NCBI GenBank assembly: GCA_963644945.1 | Contig: CAVIQK010000003.1 | Span: 82,351 to 146,350 of the forward strand | Length of the DNA stretch: 64,000 nt | DNA from: CAVIQK01 sp963644945 | GTDB lineage: Bacteria; Bacillota; Clostridia; Christensenellales; DTU072 | Direction of reading: 5' to 3' | Shown: positions 1 through 8,190 of the stretch, piece by piece | Layout of the letters: each line of letters begins with the position of its first letter | How positions within the stretch are numbered: position 1 is the first letter of the stretch | Position numbers and translations under genes: made by a program | The notes under the pieces: generated by a model | What the model saw: the letters and a program-made list of their open reading frames with translations, nothing else | Database searches by the model: none | What the model was told of the DNA's origin: nothing

Positions 1-520
1 TAATAGATTGATTTTTAGATTTCTTATCATAAAAATTTGCTTGCGGATCGGAAAATTCTTCGTTATCCAAAAATTCTCCCGTCATAACCGATCCGTCATT
101 TTCAATGTTCCCATGGACTAAAACCAAATATTCGAATAGAATTGTTTTGAAAAATTCCATCATAGACGTTCCGTCCCCGAGAGCATGGAAAGTTTCAAGT
201 ATTATTTCGTTATCAAGAAAAGAAACTTCTAGAAGGTAATTATTGTTTTCTTTCCAGTCGATAGGAGCAAGAATTTTTCCGTCATTTTGCTTGACGACGA
301 AAGGCTCGTCATTGGAAATAAGCACGTACTCAAAAAAGGTTTTACCGAGTTTAACTTTATAATAAGGAAATCTCAAAAATGCCTTGTTTACCGCCTCTTG
401 TAGGCTGTCTTTGTCAATGGGATCGTGAAGTGTTGCGGAAATTCTAAAATTGGACTGCGAAGATTTAGTCATAATCATCGGATAAAATTTTGCAACCGCA
501 TCGAGGGGATAAACTTTCAT
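1..520 (-). CDS. Condensation/alcohol-acetyltransferase-like protein (3' part missing)
   Basis: The reading frame starts at an ATG complementary to 518-520 and stays open to the left edge, giving about 173 residues of an incomplete protein. Near residue 110 it has the sequence HALGDGTSMMEF, which fits the HxxxDG active-site motif of the condensation-domain / alcohol acetyltransferase / wax-ester-synthase superfamily of CoA-dependent acyltransferases. The N-terminus (MKVYPLDAVAKFYPMI) also resembles that family, whose members often begin with a short segment leading into the first beta strand. Its substrate cannot be told. There is no Shine-Dalgarno, and a good promoter sits almost on the start codon, so the mRNA is probably leaderless. 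It is divergent from the repair gene at 675. I am fairly sure of the superfamily and have no view on the exact function. Confidence 0.72.
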   Translation of the reverse strand, partial: MKVYPLDAVAKFYPMIMTKSSQSNFRISATLHDPIDKDSLQEAVNKAFLRFPYYKVKLGKTFFEYVLISNDEPFVVKQNDGKILAPIDWKENNNYLLEVSFLDNEIILETFHALGDGTSMMEFFKTILFEYLVLVHGNIENDGSVMTGEFLDNEEFSDPQANFYDKKSKNQSI

Positions 521-529
521 AACTATAAT

Positions 530-558
530 ATTATAACAAATATATGATTTTCGGTCAA
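530..558 (-). promoter_or_regulatory. Sigma-A promoter, near-leaderless
   Basis: On the minus strand TTGACC (553-558) and TATAAT (530-535) are separated by 17 bases. Only 9 bases lie between the -10 box and the ATG at 520, so the expected transcript leader is 2-4 bases. Confidence 0.75.
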
Positions 559-631
559 TACTGGACAAGAAATAATACGAACTACGGTCTAGCGATAGAA
601 TTCTAACCGATCATAGGTTTTCATGGTTTAA

Positions 632-660
632 TTGTTCTTATCCGGAGGACGTGATATAAT
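632..660 (+). promoter_or_regulatory. Promoter for the alkylation-repair gene
   Basis: A perfect TATAAT (655-660) lies 17 bases after a weak TTGTTC (632-637). Transcription would begin near 667, leaving a very short leader that holds AGAGGA just before the ATG at 675. Confidence 0.55.
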
Positions 661-674
661 AAATAGAGGACTAT

Positions 675-1403
675 ATGCAACTAACAAGAAAAAATTGGAC
701 AAATACCGATATTTTAGAATACGAAAATTATTTATTATCTTTTTCTAAAGGCGAAGAAACCGCAATTAGACAAAAAATAATAGCAAATACCGAAATTCCT
801 ACAATAGGAGTTCCTATGTCGGTCATCAAAAAATTTTCAAAAGAAATTTATTTAGGCAACTACCGAGAATTTTTAGAGTTTTTTCCTAGAAATAATCATT
901 CCGAAATTTTAGTCATAGGCAATATTTTGTCAAGAATAAAAGATTTTGACGAGTTTTCTCAATATTTGGCTAAATATTCGACAGTAATTGACAATTGGGA
1001 AGCAGTCGATACCTTAAAATTTTCAGTTAAAGATGCCGAAAAAGAATATTTAGAACTAAGCGACAGACTTATAAAAAGTCCAAGAAAATTTGATCGCCGT
1101 ATAGGTATAAGAATTTTGTTTTCATTTATCGACGAAGACCATTTAGATTATATTTTCAATGTTGCGGAAAATTTGCAAGACGAGCAAGAATATTATGTCA
1201 ATATGTGCTTGGCGTGGCTTCTTTCGGAATGTATGGTAAAAGAAAGAGACAAAACCCTCGACTTTTTATATAAAGCCCGTCTTTCTAAATTTGTACTGCA
1301 AAAAACCGTTTCAAAATGTAGAGACAGTTTTAGAGTGTCCTCGGAAGACAAATTGCTACTGAAAAATTTTCTTGCAAAAAAATTGGACGAAATAGACAAT
1401 TGA
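675..1403 (+). CDS. DNA alkylation repair protein, AlkD-like
   Basis: This 242-residue protein has the length and all-helical character of the AlkD/AlkC-like HEAT-repeat DNA glycosylases (DNA_alkylation family), which remove N3- and N7-alkylated purines without flipping the base. Family-like segments are TIGVPMSVIKKFSKEI near residue 45, DNWEAVDTLKF near residue 106 and YYVNMCLAWLLSECMVK near residue 173. The central Trp-Asp region and the YYVxxxxAWLLSE helix are typical. The start is supported by AGAGGA 5 bases upstream of the ATG. The gene stands alone, with its own promoter, divergent from the acyltransferase-like gene and followed by a new promoter for the phosphoglucomutase. Some clostridial homologs are annotated only as uncharacterised DNA alkylation repair proteins, so enzymatic activity is inferred from the family. 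Confidence 0.85.
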   Translation: MQLTRKNWTNTDILEYENYLLSFSKGEETAIRQKIIANTEIPTIGVPMSVIKKFSKEIYLGNYREFLEFFPRNNHSEILVIGNILSRIKDFDEFSQYLAKYSTVIDNWEAVDTLKFSVKDAEKEYLELSDRLIKSPRKFDRRIGIRILFSFIDEDHLDYIFNVAENLQDEQEYYVNMCLAWLLSECMVKERDKTLDFLYKARLSKFVLQKTVSKCRDSFRVSSEDKLLLKNFLAKKLDEIDN

Positions 1404-1414
1404 GTCTTATATAA

Positions 1415-1443
1415 TTGAAAATTATATGAATATATATTATAAT
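1415..1443 (+). promoter_or_regulatory. Promoter for phosphoglucomutase
   Basis: TTGAAA (1415-1420), a 17-base spacer and TATAAT (1438-1443) give a strong sigma-A match. The start would be near 1450, about 28 bases before the ATG. Confidence 0.8.
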
Positions 1444-1477
1444 AATAAACAATCAAATTTAATTTTATGAGGTTTTT

Positions 1478-3211
1478 ATGGACGCAATAAGCACATATGA
1501 ATTTTGGTTAAAGAATGTCACTTCCGACGAAAAACAAGCGCTTGAAAAAATGTCGCAAGAAGAAATAGTAGATGCTTTTTCTGGGCCTCTTTCCTTTGGT
1601 ACGGCAGGCATGCGAGGAACAATCGGACTAGGACTATTCCGCATGAATAAATATATGGTAAGACGTGCAACGAAAGGTCTTGCCGAATTTATTTTGACAA
1701 AAGGCGAAGATGCCATGAATCGAGGAGTAGTCATCTCGTATGATACCAGGCGCAAGTCCAAAGAATTTGCGTTAGAAGTAGCCGGTGTGCTGTCGCAATC
1801 TCATATCAAAGCCTATATTTTCGAAAGCACCAGACCTGTCCCCATGTGCTCGTATGCAATAAGATACATGAAGGCCTTTGCGGGAGTTATGATCACTGCA
1901 TCGCACAACCCCAAAGAATACAACGGATACAAAGTCTATGGCGAAGACGGAGCGCAAATGTCGCCCGAAGATACCGCCGTTGTCGTATCGTATATTGACA
2001 AAATTGAAAACCCTTTCTCCGTTGAAGTCGAAAAATTTGACGATATCAAAATCGAAGGCAAATTCGGCAAAGTTTTATCTCAATATGTTTCCGTAATCGG
2101 ACAAGATGTGGACGACAGTTATTATCAAGAAATAGAAAAGTTGGCACTTTCTAGCGACGCTGTCAAAAACTACGGAAAAGATCTAAAACTTGTCTATACC
2201 CCTATACATGGCTCGGGAGCAATACCCGTCAAAACAATATTGTCAAGACTAGGGATAAAAGTCTCCGTTGTCAATGAACAAGAAAAACCCGACACCGAGT
2301 TCTCTACGGTTTCGGTTCCCAATCCCGAGAATAAGGATACCCTAACACTTGGTATTAAACTCGCCGACAAGATAAAAGCAGATGTTGTAATAGGCACCGA
2401 TCCCGACTGCGATCGTATGGGAATAGCCGTCCGCAACGAGAACAAAGAGTTCGTCGCACTTACCGGCAACCAAATAGGAATTCTTCTTTTAGACTATATC
2501 TTATCACGTCTTGACGACGAACATGCCATGCCCGAAAATCCCGCTATAGTCAAGAGTTTTGTCTCAACAACTCTTGCCGACGAAATAGCCCAAAAACATG
2601 GTGTCACCACGATTACGGTTCCCACAGGATTTAAGTTTATCGGAGAGAAAATAAAGGAGTGGGAAAGAAACGGAGAACACAATTTTGTTTTCGGATTTGA
2701 AGAAAGTTTCGGCAGTCTTCGTGGCACTCACGCAAGAGATAAAGATGCAGTTGTTGCGAGCATGATGTTTGCCGAAATGACTTGCTATTATATGAGCATA
2801 GGCAAGACGCCTTACGAAAGGTTGATTGAAATATTCGATGAGTTCGGTTATTATGTCGAGAAGAATACCACAATTCAATTCAAAGGATTTGATGCGATGG
2901 AAAAAATGAGCGATGCGATGAACGAACTCAGAAAAAAGACCGTATCGATTTTGGGCGGAATCGATGTTCTCTATACTACCGACTACAAATCAGGCATCAT
3001 ATATTATGCCGACGGAAAGATGGGAATGACCGATATGTCGAAAACCAACACCGTCATCTATACTCTAACAGACAACCAGTTTGTATGTGTACGTCCGTCC
3101 GGCACCGAGCCTAAACTCAAATTCTATGTTTTGTCAAAAGCCGCCACACTCGAAGAATCTCAATCAAAAGCCGAAAAACTCATGGTTTCGGCAAGCGCAC
3201 TCATAAAATAA
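1478..3211 (+). CDS. pgcA: Alpha-phosphoglucomutase / phosphomannomutase (PgcA type)
   Basis: The enzyme interconverts glucose 1-phosphate and glucose 6-phosphate and so feeds UDP-glucose and envelope polysaccharide synthesis in the cytoplasm. At 577 residues it matches the long Firmicute PgcA/PGM2 form of the alpha-D-phosphohexomutase family. All four active-site loops are visible: the phosphoserine loop TASHNPKEYNG with Ser142, the metal-binding GTDPDCDRMG, the sugar-binding FGFEESFGS, and the phosphate-binding RPSGTEPKLK near the C-terminus. The start has an ATGAGG-like ribosome site. A lipoprotein gene follows after 4 bases, so the two are probably cotranscribed. The nearby UDP-galactopyranose mutase uses a sugar nucleotide downstream of the same pathway. 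Confidence 0.95.
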   Translation: MDAISTYEFWLKNVTSDEKQALEKMSQEEIVDAFSGPLSFGTAGMRGTIGLGLFRMNKYMVRRATKGLAEFILTKGEDAMNRGVVISYDTRRKSKEFALEVAGVLSQSHIKAYIFESTRPVPMCSYAIRYMKAFAGVMITASHNPKEYNGYKVYGEDGAQMSPEDTAVVVSYIDKIENPFSVEVEKFDDIKIEGKFGKVLSQYVSVIGQDVDDSYYQEIEKLALSSDAVKNYGKDLKLVYTPIHGSGAIPVKTILSRLGIKVSVVNEQEKPDTEFSTVSVPNPENKDTLTLGIKLADKIKADVVIGTDPDCDRMGIAVRNENKEFVALTGNQIGILLLDYILSRLDDEHAMPENPAIVKSFVSTTLADEIAQKHGVTTITVPTGFKFIGEKIKEWERNGEHNFVFGFEESFGSLRGTHARDKDAVVASMMFAEMTCYYMSIGKTPYERLIEIFDEFGYYVEKNTTIQFKGFDAMEKMSDAMNELRKKTVSILGGIDVLYTTDYKSGIIYYADGKMGMTDMSKTNTVIYTLTDNQFVCVRPSGTEPKLKFYVLSKAATLEESQSKAEKLMVSASALIK

Positions 3212-3215
3212 ACCA

Positions 3216-4184
3216 ATGAGTAGCAAAGGGAGGTTTGTTCTAATTGTCCTTTTTGTCTGTCTTTTCCTCGTGTCTTGTGCGGGGAACGGCAATTTAGACA
3301 ATTCCGGTTCCTCGTCCGGGGGAGCCGAAAGTGGCTCTATCGAAGAATTATCTTCGGGTACACCCGAACAAACGGAAGAAAATTCTACCGATGATAGCCA
3401 AGTCGATACCGATTCGGGTACAATCACCCCCGTAAAATTAGAAATTTCGGGTACTCAAACAAAAACCGTCTATAAAAAGGACGAAAAATTTTCTGCGGAA
3501 GGTGTCGAATTCAACCTTGTATATAGTGACGGCACCAAAAAAGTTTTAGAAAAGTCCTCAATTCATTTTACATACGACACATCTAAAATAACCGACCAAA
3601 AAACATCGGTCAAAGCATTTATAATTATAGACGACAAAGAATTTTCTTCTAGTTCTCTCTATATAGAAAAAGTCGTTGACTACGAAAAAGAGATATCTAT
3701 AAAAACAACTACCACGCTTACCGTTTATCTCGGAGATCCGTTGCCTTCTTTAGAAGTTGTTTGCAAATATGCAAGCGGAAAAGAAGCGGTTGTCACTAAT
3801 TATACGACCAATTATCAAGAAATCGGCAAGGCGACAGGCAAGAAAAATTTGACAGTCTTTTACAAAGGGCTTTCCGCCAATACGGAAATCGAAATCATCG
3901 ACAAGCCGTCCGGTACGGAAACCCCTGCATTTATACAAAAATATGTCGGTACATTTACCAACACCGACGGATGCTATCTAAAAATATCTGCCGACGGCTC
4001 AATTGAATTTAGGGAAGCAGAAGGCGGAGAAGTTAAAAACACCACCCTTACGGAAGGCGAAGGTTTTGGCCCCGAATTTATTGTCGATGCCGCAACATAC
4101 ATAATAACAAATTACGATGACGGCACCAATATGACGATAAGCAAAAAAGGTGGCAGTGAAATTAAAAGTTTAATAAAACAGTAA
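3216..4184 (+). CDS. Lipoprotein with bacterial Ig-like domain
   Basis: The 322-residue product has a lipoprotein signal peptide: hydrophobic residues 6-20 ending in the lipobox LVSC, so it should be lipidated and held on the outer face of the membrane. A Ser/Gly/Glu-rich linker (about residues 25-70) is followed by segments such as LEISGTQTKTVYKKDEKF and GVEFNLVYSDGTKK, the pattern of Big_3-type Ig-like folds, then a second Ig-like unit around residues 165-225 and a C-terminal domain of unknown type. The same style of Ig-like lipoprotein recurs at 10058-11032. It starts 4 bases after pgcA without a clear ribosome site, which suggests translational coupling. The function is unknown; adhesion or wall-carbohydrate contact would be a guess. 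Confidence 0.75.
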   Translation: MSSKGRFVLIVLFVCLFLVSCAGNGNLDNSGSSSGGAESGSIEELSSGTPEQTEENSTDDSQVDTDSGTITPVKLEISGTQTKTVYKKDEKFSAEGVEFNLVYSDGTKKVLEKSSIHFTYDTSKITDQKTSVKAFIIIDDKEFSSSSLYIEKVVDYEKEISIKTTTTLTVYLGDPLPSLEVVCKYASGKEAVVTNYTTNYQEIGKATGKKNLTVFYKGLSANTEIEIIDKPSGTETPAFIQKYVGTFTNTDGCYLKISADGSIEFREAEGGEVKNTTLTEGEGFGPEFIVDAATYIITNYDDGTNMTISKKGGSEIKSLIKQ

Positions 4185-4185
4185 A

Positions 4186-5289
4186 TTATAAAACCGATTT
4201 AGCAAAATCGAGCGCACTTTTTACAACGTCATCCATATCGAAATATTTATATTCGCCAAGACGCCCCTTAAAATACACGTTTTGTAGGCCTTGCGCAAGA
4301 GTTAAATATTCATTATAAAGGCGGTTATTTTTCTCGTCGTTTATAGGATAAAATCTTTCTTTCGTGTCGTCCCATTCGTCGGGATATTCGTAAGTCACCA
4401 CAGTTTTTGGTGATACGGCATGCTCAAAATGTTTATGTTCAATAATTCTCGTGTACGGCACATCCCTTTCGGTATAATTGACGACTGCGTTGTTTTGGAA
4501 ATTTTCGGTATCTAAAACCTTTTCATCAAATTTTAAGGACCTATATTGAAGTTTGCCGAGTTTATAACCAAAATATTCGTCAATAGAACCGGTAAAAACA
4601 ACTTTGTCCGCTATGGAATCGAAATATTCTTTATCTTTTAGGTAGTCGGTATCAAGAATGACATTTGCGCCCAAAAGCATCCTTCTAATCATCGTTGAAT
4701 ATCCGCCTTTCGGCACCCCTTGATATTTATCGTTGAAATAAGAATTGTCGTATGTAAACCGCAACGGCACTCTCGCAATTATAAACGGCGGAAGATCTTT
4801 TGCATCCCGTCCCCATTGTTTTTCGGTATAACCTTTTATAAGTGTTTCGTATAGTGTTCTGCCTACAAGCGAAAGAGCCTTGTCTTCGAGGTTTTTAACT
4901 TCGGTAATATGCTCGTTTTCCACTTCTTTTTCAATAAAAGACTTTGCCTCGTCAGGAGTTTCCGTCCCGAACATTTGCTTAAAAGTGTTCATGTTGAAAG
5001 GCAAATTATAGGTTTTATCTTTATATTTTGCAATAGGGGAGTTTATAAAAGGCAAAAACTCGCAAAATTCGTTCACATAAGACCAAACGTCCTCAAAATC
5101 TGTATGGAAAATATGTGCGCCGTATTTGTGTACATTTATACCTTCAATGTTTTCGGTATATACATTACCGCCGATTTCGTTTCGTCTGTCAACGACTAAA
5201 ACACGTTTACCCTTTTCTATGGCAAGGCTGGTAAAAACCGCACCGAAAAGGCCTGCACCTACTATTAAATAATCATATTTTTTTGTCAT
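4186..5289 (-). CDS. glf: UDP-galactopyranose mutase
   Basis: Glf is a flavoenzyme that converts UDP-galactopyranose to UDP-galactofuranose for cell-surface glycans. The 367-residue protein begins with the FAD-binding Rossmann motif GAGLFGAV (residues 11-18) and DRRNEIGGN, and has the family segments KYGAHIFHTD, YTEKQWGRD, GYSTMI and a C-terminal GRLGEYKYFDMDD. I prefer the ATG at 5289 to an upstream in-frame GTG at 5295, because AAGG sits at the correct distance from the ATG and overlaps the GTG. The gene is tail-to-tail with the lipoprotein at 3216, with one base between the stop codons. No galactofuranosyltransferase is seen beside it. Confidence 0.95.
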   Translation of the reverse strand: MTKKYDYLIVGAGLFGAVFTSLAIEKGKRVLVVDRRNEIGGNVYTENIEGINVHKYGAHIFHTDFEDVWSYVNEFCEFLPFINSPIAKYKDKTYNLPFNMNTFKQMFGTETPDEAKSFIEKEVENEHITEVKNLEDKALSLVGRTLYETLIKGYTEKQWGRDAKDLPPFIIARVPLRFTYDNSYFNDKYQGVPKGGYSTMIRRMLLGANVILDTDYLKDKEYFDSIADKVVFTGSIDEYFGYKLGKLQYRSLKFDEKVLDTENFQNNAVVNYTERDVPYTRIIEHKHFEHAVSPKTVVTYEYPDEWDDTKERFYPINDEKNNRLYNEYLTLAQGLQNVYFKGRLGEYKYFDMDDVVKSALDFAKSVL

Positions 5290-5316
5290 AAGCACCTTGC
5301 TATAAGTGTACCAAAA

Positions 5317-5344
5317 TTTATATGTATTTTCAAGCGTAAAACAA
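5317..5344 (-). promoter_or_regulatory. Promoter for glf
   Basis: On the minus strand TTGTTT (5339-5344) and TATAAA (5317-5322) are spaced by 16 bases, followed by AAGG and the glf start. Confidence 0.5.
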
Positions 5345-5375
5345 AAATTAAAACATCGCTAATAAACAACTGTTA

Positions 5376-5405
5376 TTGACAACAATACGGAATCTTTGAT
5401 AAAAT
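5376..5405 (+). promoter_or_regulatory. Promoter giving a leaderless mRNA
   Basis: A perfect TTGACA (5376-5381), an 18-base spacer and TAAAAT (5400-5405) are followed by only 7 bases before the ATG at 5413. There is no Shine-Dalgarno, so transcription should begin at or next to the start codon. Confidence 0.75.
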
Positions 5406-5412
5406 AATATTT

Positions 5413-6477
5413 ATGAGTGATATGAGCGAAAAAGATACATTTATACAAGAATTGATCGACAATGCGTTAAAGACCGCCGAAACGCCGATTGCAGATGAAA
5501 CCGATCGTCTTTTTAACAATCCTTTCAACATCGTCAAAGACGATGCGATTATCCTAGAAGAAACATCTGAAGAAAATGTAGAAGAGCCTAATACACTCAA
5601 AACGGAAGAAAATGAAGAAGAAATCGATGTTTCCGAAACCGAAGAAACCGAAGTTTCAAATGTCGAAGAAGAAAATACCCCTAGTATCACTCCTATAATA
5701 GAAATCGCCACCGAAAACCTCGAAGAAGCGGAAACCGAAACCGTAGCGGAAGAAAATACCGAAGAAATAGTAGTAAGCGACACTTCCACCTCATCGACAC
5801 CACAAGAGCCAATCACCACCGATTCGACAGGGGACGATGCCGAAAACAATATTCAAGAGGAAACCAATAATAGCGAAGATTCCGCTCCTTTAGAAGAATC
5901 TGTTTCGGAAAATATAGAAAACCTCCCCGACTCTAACGAAGAATCTCAAAAAGAAATTATAGAAAATACTTCCGAAATTGTCGAAACCGGTTCTACAAGT
6001 TCGGTACTTGAAAATACGGAAATTCCCGTGGAAAACCGCAGTGAATTATACGAAAGTGCCGTACAAGAACTAAATGACATAAGGGCAGAAGAAGAAAAAG
6101 AAATCGTAAGACCTCACGAAAAAAGTGAGATAGTCAAAATTAAAAGCCGTTTTTCTCGTCGCTCTGTAATAAATAAAAAGTTTGCCATAGTTTCTCTCAT
6201 CTTCCTAGTGCTAGGACTAGGACTTATCGGAGCAGGAGTCGGCATGTTTATAAACAAAGCGACATTTGATTTGATAACAATAATTTTATTTTCAGTAGGT
6301 GCAGTGTTTGTTGTTTTGTTTGCCGTTTTCCAAATTCTGGCAAATGCGAAAAAACGCACGGAATTTACGCTTAAAATCACATCTACAGTCCCCGATTACA
6401 ACGGTAAAAAGGTAGATGCCGATACATATTCGGCCCTAGTTCAAAGAGAAATAAAACGTATAAAAAAGTCCCTTTAA
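5413..6477 (+). CDS. Acidic protein with two C-terminal membrane helices, unknown function
   Basis: I do not recognise this 354-residue protein. Residues 1-235 are extremely rich in Glu, Thr, Ser and Asn and look disordered. A basic stretch (about 242-256) precedes two hydrophobic helices (about 257-280 and 285-310), and the C-terminal 44 residues are basic. The positive-inside rule puts both the acidic N-terminal tail and the basic C-tail in the cytoplasm with a tight external turn. A second ATG nine bases in is a possible alternative start. It precedes locus A but has its own promoter and a 245-base gap after it, so membership in that system is only a possibility. The long acidic tail recalls the acidic ends of the small locus-A proteins. 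Confidence 0.7.
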   Translation: MSDMSEKDTFIQELIDNALKTAETPIADETDRLFNNPFNIVKDDAIILEETSEENVEEPNTLKTEENEEEIDVSETEETEVSNVEEENTPSITPIIEIATENLEEAETETVAEENTEEIVVSDTSTSSTPQEPITTDSTGDDAENNIQEETNNSEDSAPLEESVSENIENLPDSNEESQKEIIENTSEIVETGSTSSVLENTEIPVENRSELYESAVQELNDIRAEEEKEIVRPHEKSEIVKIKSRFSRRSVINKKFAIVSLIFLVLGLGLIGAGVGMFINKATFDLITIILFSVGAVFVVLFAVFQILANAKKRTEFTLKITSTVPDYNGKKVDADTYSALVQREIKRIKKSL

Positions 6478-6576
6478 TACATTTTTGCAGACTTTATTTT
6501 GCATAAAAATTCTTGTAAAATCGTCCCAAAAATTTCCACTCATATTATTTTATAATAATATTTTTTATTTTAAGTG

Positions 6577-6605
6577 TTGAAATATGATTTTTCGTATGCT
6601 ATAAT
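6577..6605 (+). promoter_or_regulatory. Promoter for locus A
   Basis: TTGAAA (6577-6582), 17 bases and TATAAT (6600-6605). The start near 6612 leaves a leader of about 110 bases before the gene at 6723. An out-of-frame ATG lies at 6614, almost at the predicted start of transcription. The gap 6478-6722 shows nothing else I can support. Confidence 0.8.
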
Positions 6606-6722
6606 ACAAAAGTATGATGCTGTTTCAGCGTCGTTTAGACATACATGTTTTGGCGAGTGTGTTGCAAATCAATGTAAATAGTGCATCCGCCGTAAGCATG
6701 TCAAAAACAACAAGGATAAAAG

Positions 6723-7910
6723 ATGGATCAAAGACCAAGACAATCTACCGGAAGACCTCTGCCCAGACCTCAAGGTGCAAAACCGAAAGGATATCCCGTA
6801 GCAGTAAGACGCCCTTCTGCTCCCACGGTACAAGCAAAAAACGGCAGACCTCAACCGCTAGGCAACAAAAAGAAAAAGAGAAAACGTAAAGAGAGTGATT
6901 TCTTTTACATACACAACAAAGGTGTGTGTTTTCTCATGTTTTTGACAAGTCTTGTCATGCTTTTGGTAGTGGCTATCAATTTTGCCAACATGGTCCCGTC
7001 CCTTGCCGAAAACGAAATGATAGGCAAAGTTTTGTCTTATGCGAGTGTCTATAAAGAAGCCGACTATACGCCCTATGACGTAAGAGAACAAGCAACGGTT
7101 TATGACGAAGACGAAAATATCGTCGAAGAATACGAAGATCAAAGCAAGTATTATCTTGCAGGAGATCTTTTCATGGGTTCTCTCAATGCGTTGACGGGTA
7201 AAGGCGCCAACGAGGCAGTGTCCGGCTCCGAAGAAGAAATCATCTCTAAAATAAAAGCGTATGCGGAAGAAACGACTTCCGGCTCCGAGTCCGGTTCATC
7301 GTCGGGTACCGCATCGGGTACAGAAGAAGACGAGGAAGAAACCGTAGTCGAGACCTCTCCTCTTTACGACAAATATGCATTGAAAAAAACCGAAGCAATA
7401 AGCAAGTACGAAGGCTACGAAGGAAGTATCGTATTTACGATAATCTCTTATGCTCCGTTGACTATAGCCTTGTATGCAGTGATAGCCCTTGTCATGATGA
7501 TCAAATCCTTCCTTGCTTTATTTGGCAGAAGAATATTTAGAGGATTTGCCTTAGGCTCAATAATTTGCGTAGTTTTAGCGATAGCCGTTCTCATGGTAGG
7601 CATCTCATTTATTTCGCTAGACACTGCCGTTTACAACGAGAAAGACACTCTGAGCCTAGAATTCGGACAAGTTGCCGAATTTGCTACAAGTGCATTTACT
7701 TCGCCCTATGCGACACTAGAAGAACAAACCACCGCCGACGAAGAATTTGCCACACTGCAAGCAACACAAAAAGAAGAAGAACAAACAGTATCTATAAAAT
7801 TGCCCATCCAGACAAATTACGGTATCTACATTTTGATAGCCGTCCCCGCAGTCACTTTGATATTGTCACTGTTCTCAAAGAAAAAAATTCCTTACGCTAT
7901 TTTCGATTAA
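6723..7910 (+). CDS. Four-helix membrane protein of locus A, unknown function
   Basis: This 395-residue protein has a Pro/Arg/Lys-rich cytoplasmic N-terminus (residues 1-57, ending in a run of Lys/Arg), helix 1 at about 67-88, an outer loop of about 145 residues, helices 2 and 3 at about 236-266 and 272-297 joined by a short basic turn with GRR, a second outer loop of about 65 residues, and helix 4 at about 367-387. The first outer loop holds AYAEETTSGSESGSSSG followed by acidic residues. The protein at 28025-29362 has the same topology and the matching AYAEETSTSSGS segment, so the two are paralogs. The gene heads an operon with spacings of a few bases to the small genes after it. AAGGAT precedes the ATG. 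I know no family with this architecture. Confidence 0.8.
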   Translation: MDQRPRQSTGRPLPRPQGAKPKGYPVAVRRPSAPTVQAKNGRPQPLGNKKKKRKRKESDFFYIHNKGVCFLMFLTSLVMLLVVAINFANMVPSLAENEMIGKVLSYASVYKEADYTPYDVREQATVYDEDENIVEEYEDQSKYYLAGDLFMGSLNALTGKGANEAVSGSEEEIISKIKAYAEETTSGSESGSSSGTASGTEEDEEETVVETSPLYDKYALKKTEAISKYEGYEGSIVFTIISYAPLTIALYAVIALVMMIKSFLALFGRRIFRGFALGSIICVVLAIAVLMVGISFISLDTAVYNEKDTLSLEFGQVAEFATSAFTSPYATLEEQTTADEEFATLQATQKEEEQTVSIKLPIQTNYGIYILIAVPAVTLILSLFSKKKIPYAIFD

Positions 7911-7920
7911 AGGAGACATT

Positions 7921-8190
7921 ATGTGTTTTAGAAAGAAAAAAGTTCAAGAAAATCCTCCGCAACAGCCGACAGAACAAAAAGCACCGGCATACAAACCCGT
8001 CAAAGTGTTTTACGGCAGAGTGCAAGACGGAATGATCCCCGCAGCGAGAGCATCACAACACGTGCAACTCACCCCTATTGTGACACCTATCACAATGGTC
8101 CCGTACATGTCCACCGAAGCAGGACTTTTTGTCTATGCGGACGACGATGACGAAGATGACGAAAGAGAAGAAAACTCCGATCAACAATAA
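7921..8190 (+). CDS. Small VPY-motif protein with MCFRKK N-terminus
   Basis: This 89-residue protein starts MCFRKKK, continues with a Pro/Gln-rich stretch, and then carries VQLTPIVTPITMVPYMS at residues 48-64, followed by an acidic tail of Asp/Glu. The same motif recurs in the proteins at 8404, 8741, 26819 and 29375. It has no membrane helix. AAGGAG lies just before the ATG. Its stop codon overlaps the ATG of the next gene (TAATG). The repeated motif in otherwise dissimilar proteins suggests a short linear docking peptide, which is an inference. A basic Cys-containing N-terminus could help bind the membrane. Confidence 0.75.
   Translation: MCFRKKKVQENPPQQPTEQKAPAYKPVKVFYGRVQDGMIPAARASQHVQLTPIVTPITMVPYMSTEAGLFVYADDDDEDDEREENSDQQ

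Noticed and set aside
7565..8035. A 156-codon frame overlapping the end of the 6723 gene
   Set aside because: It overlaps two better-supported genes out of frame, and its Arg/His/Ser-rich composition is that of a shadow frame.
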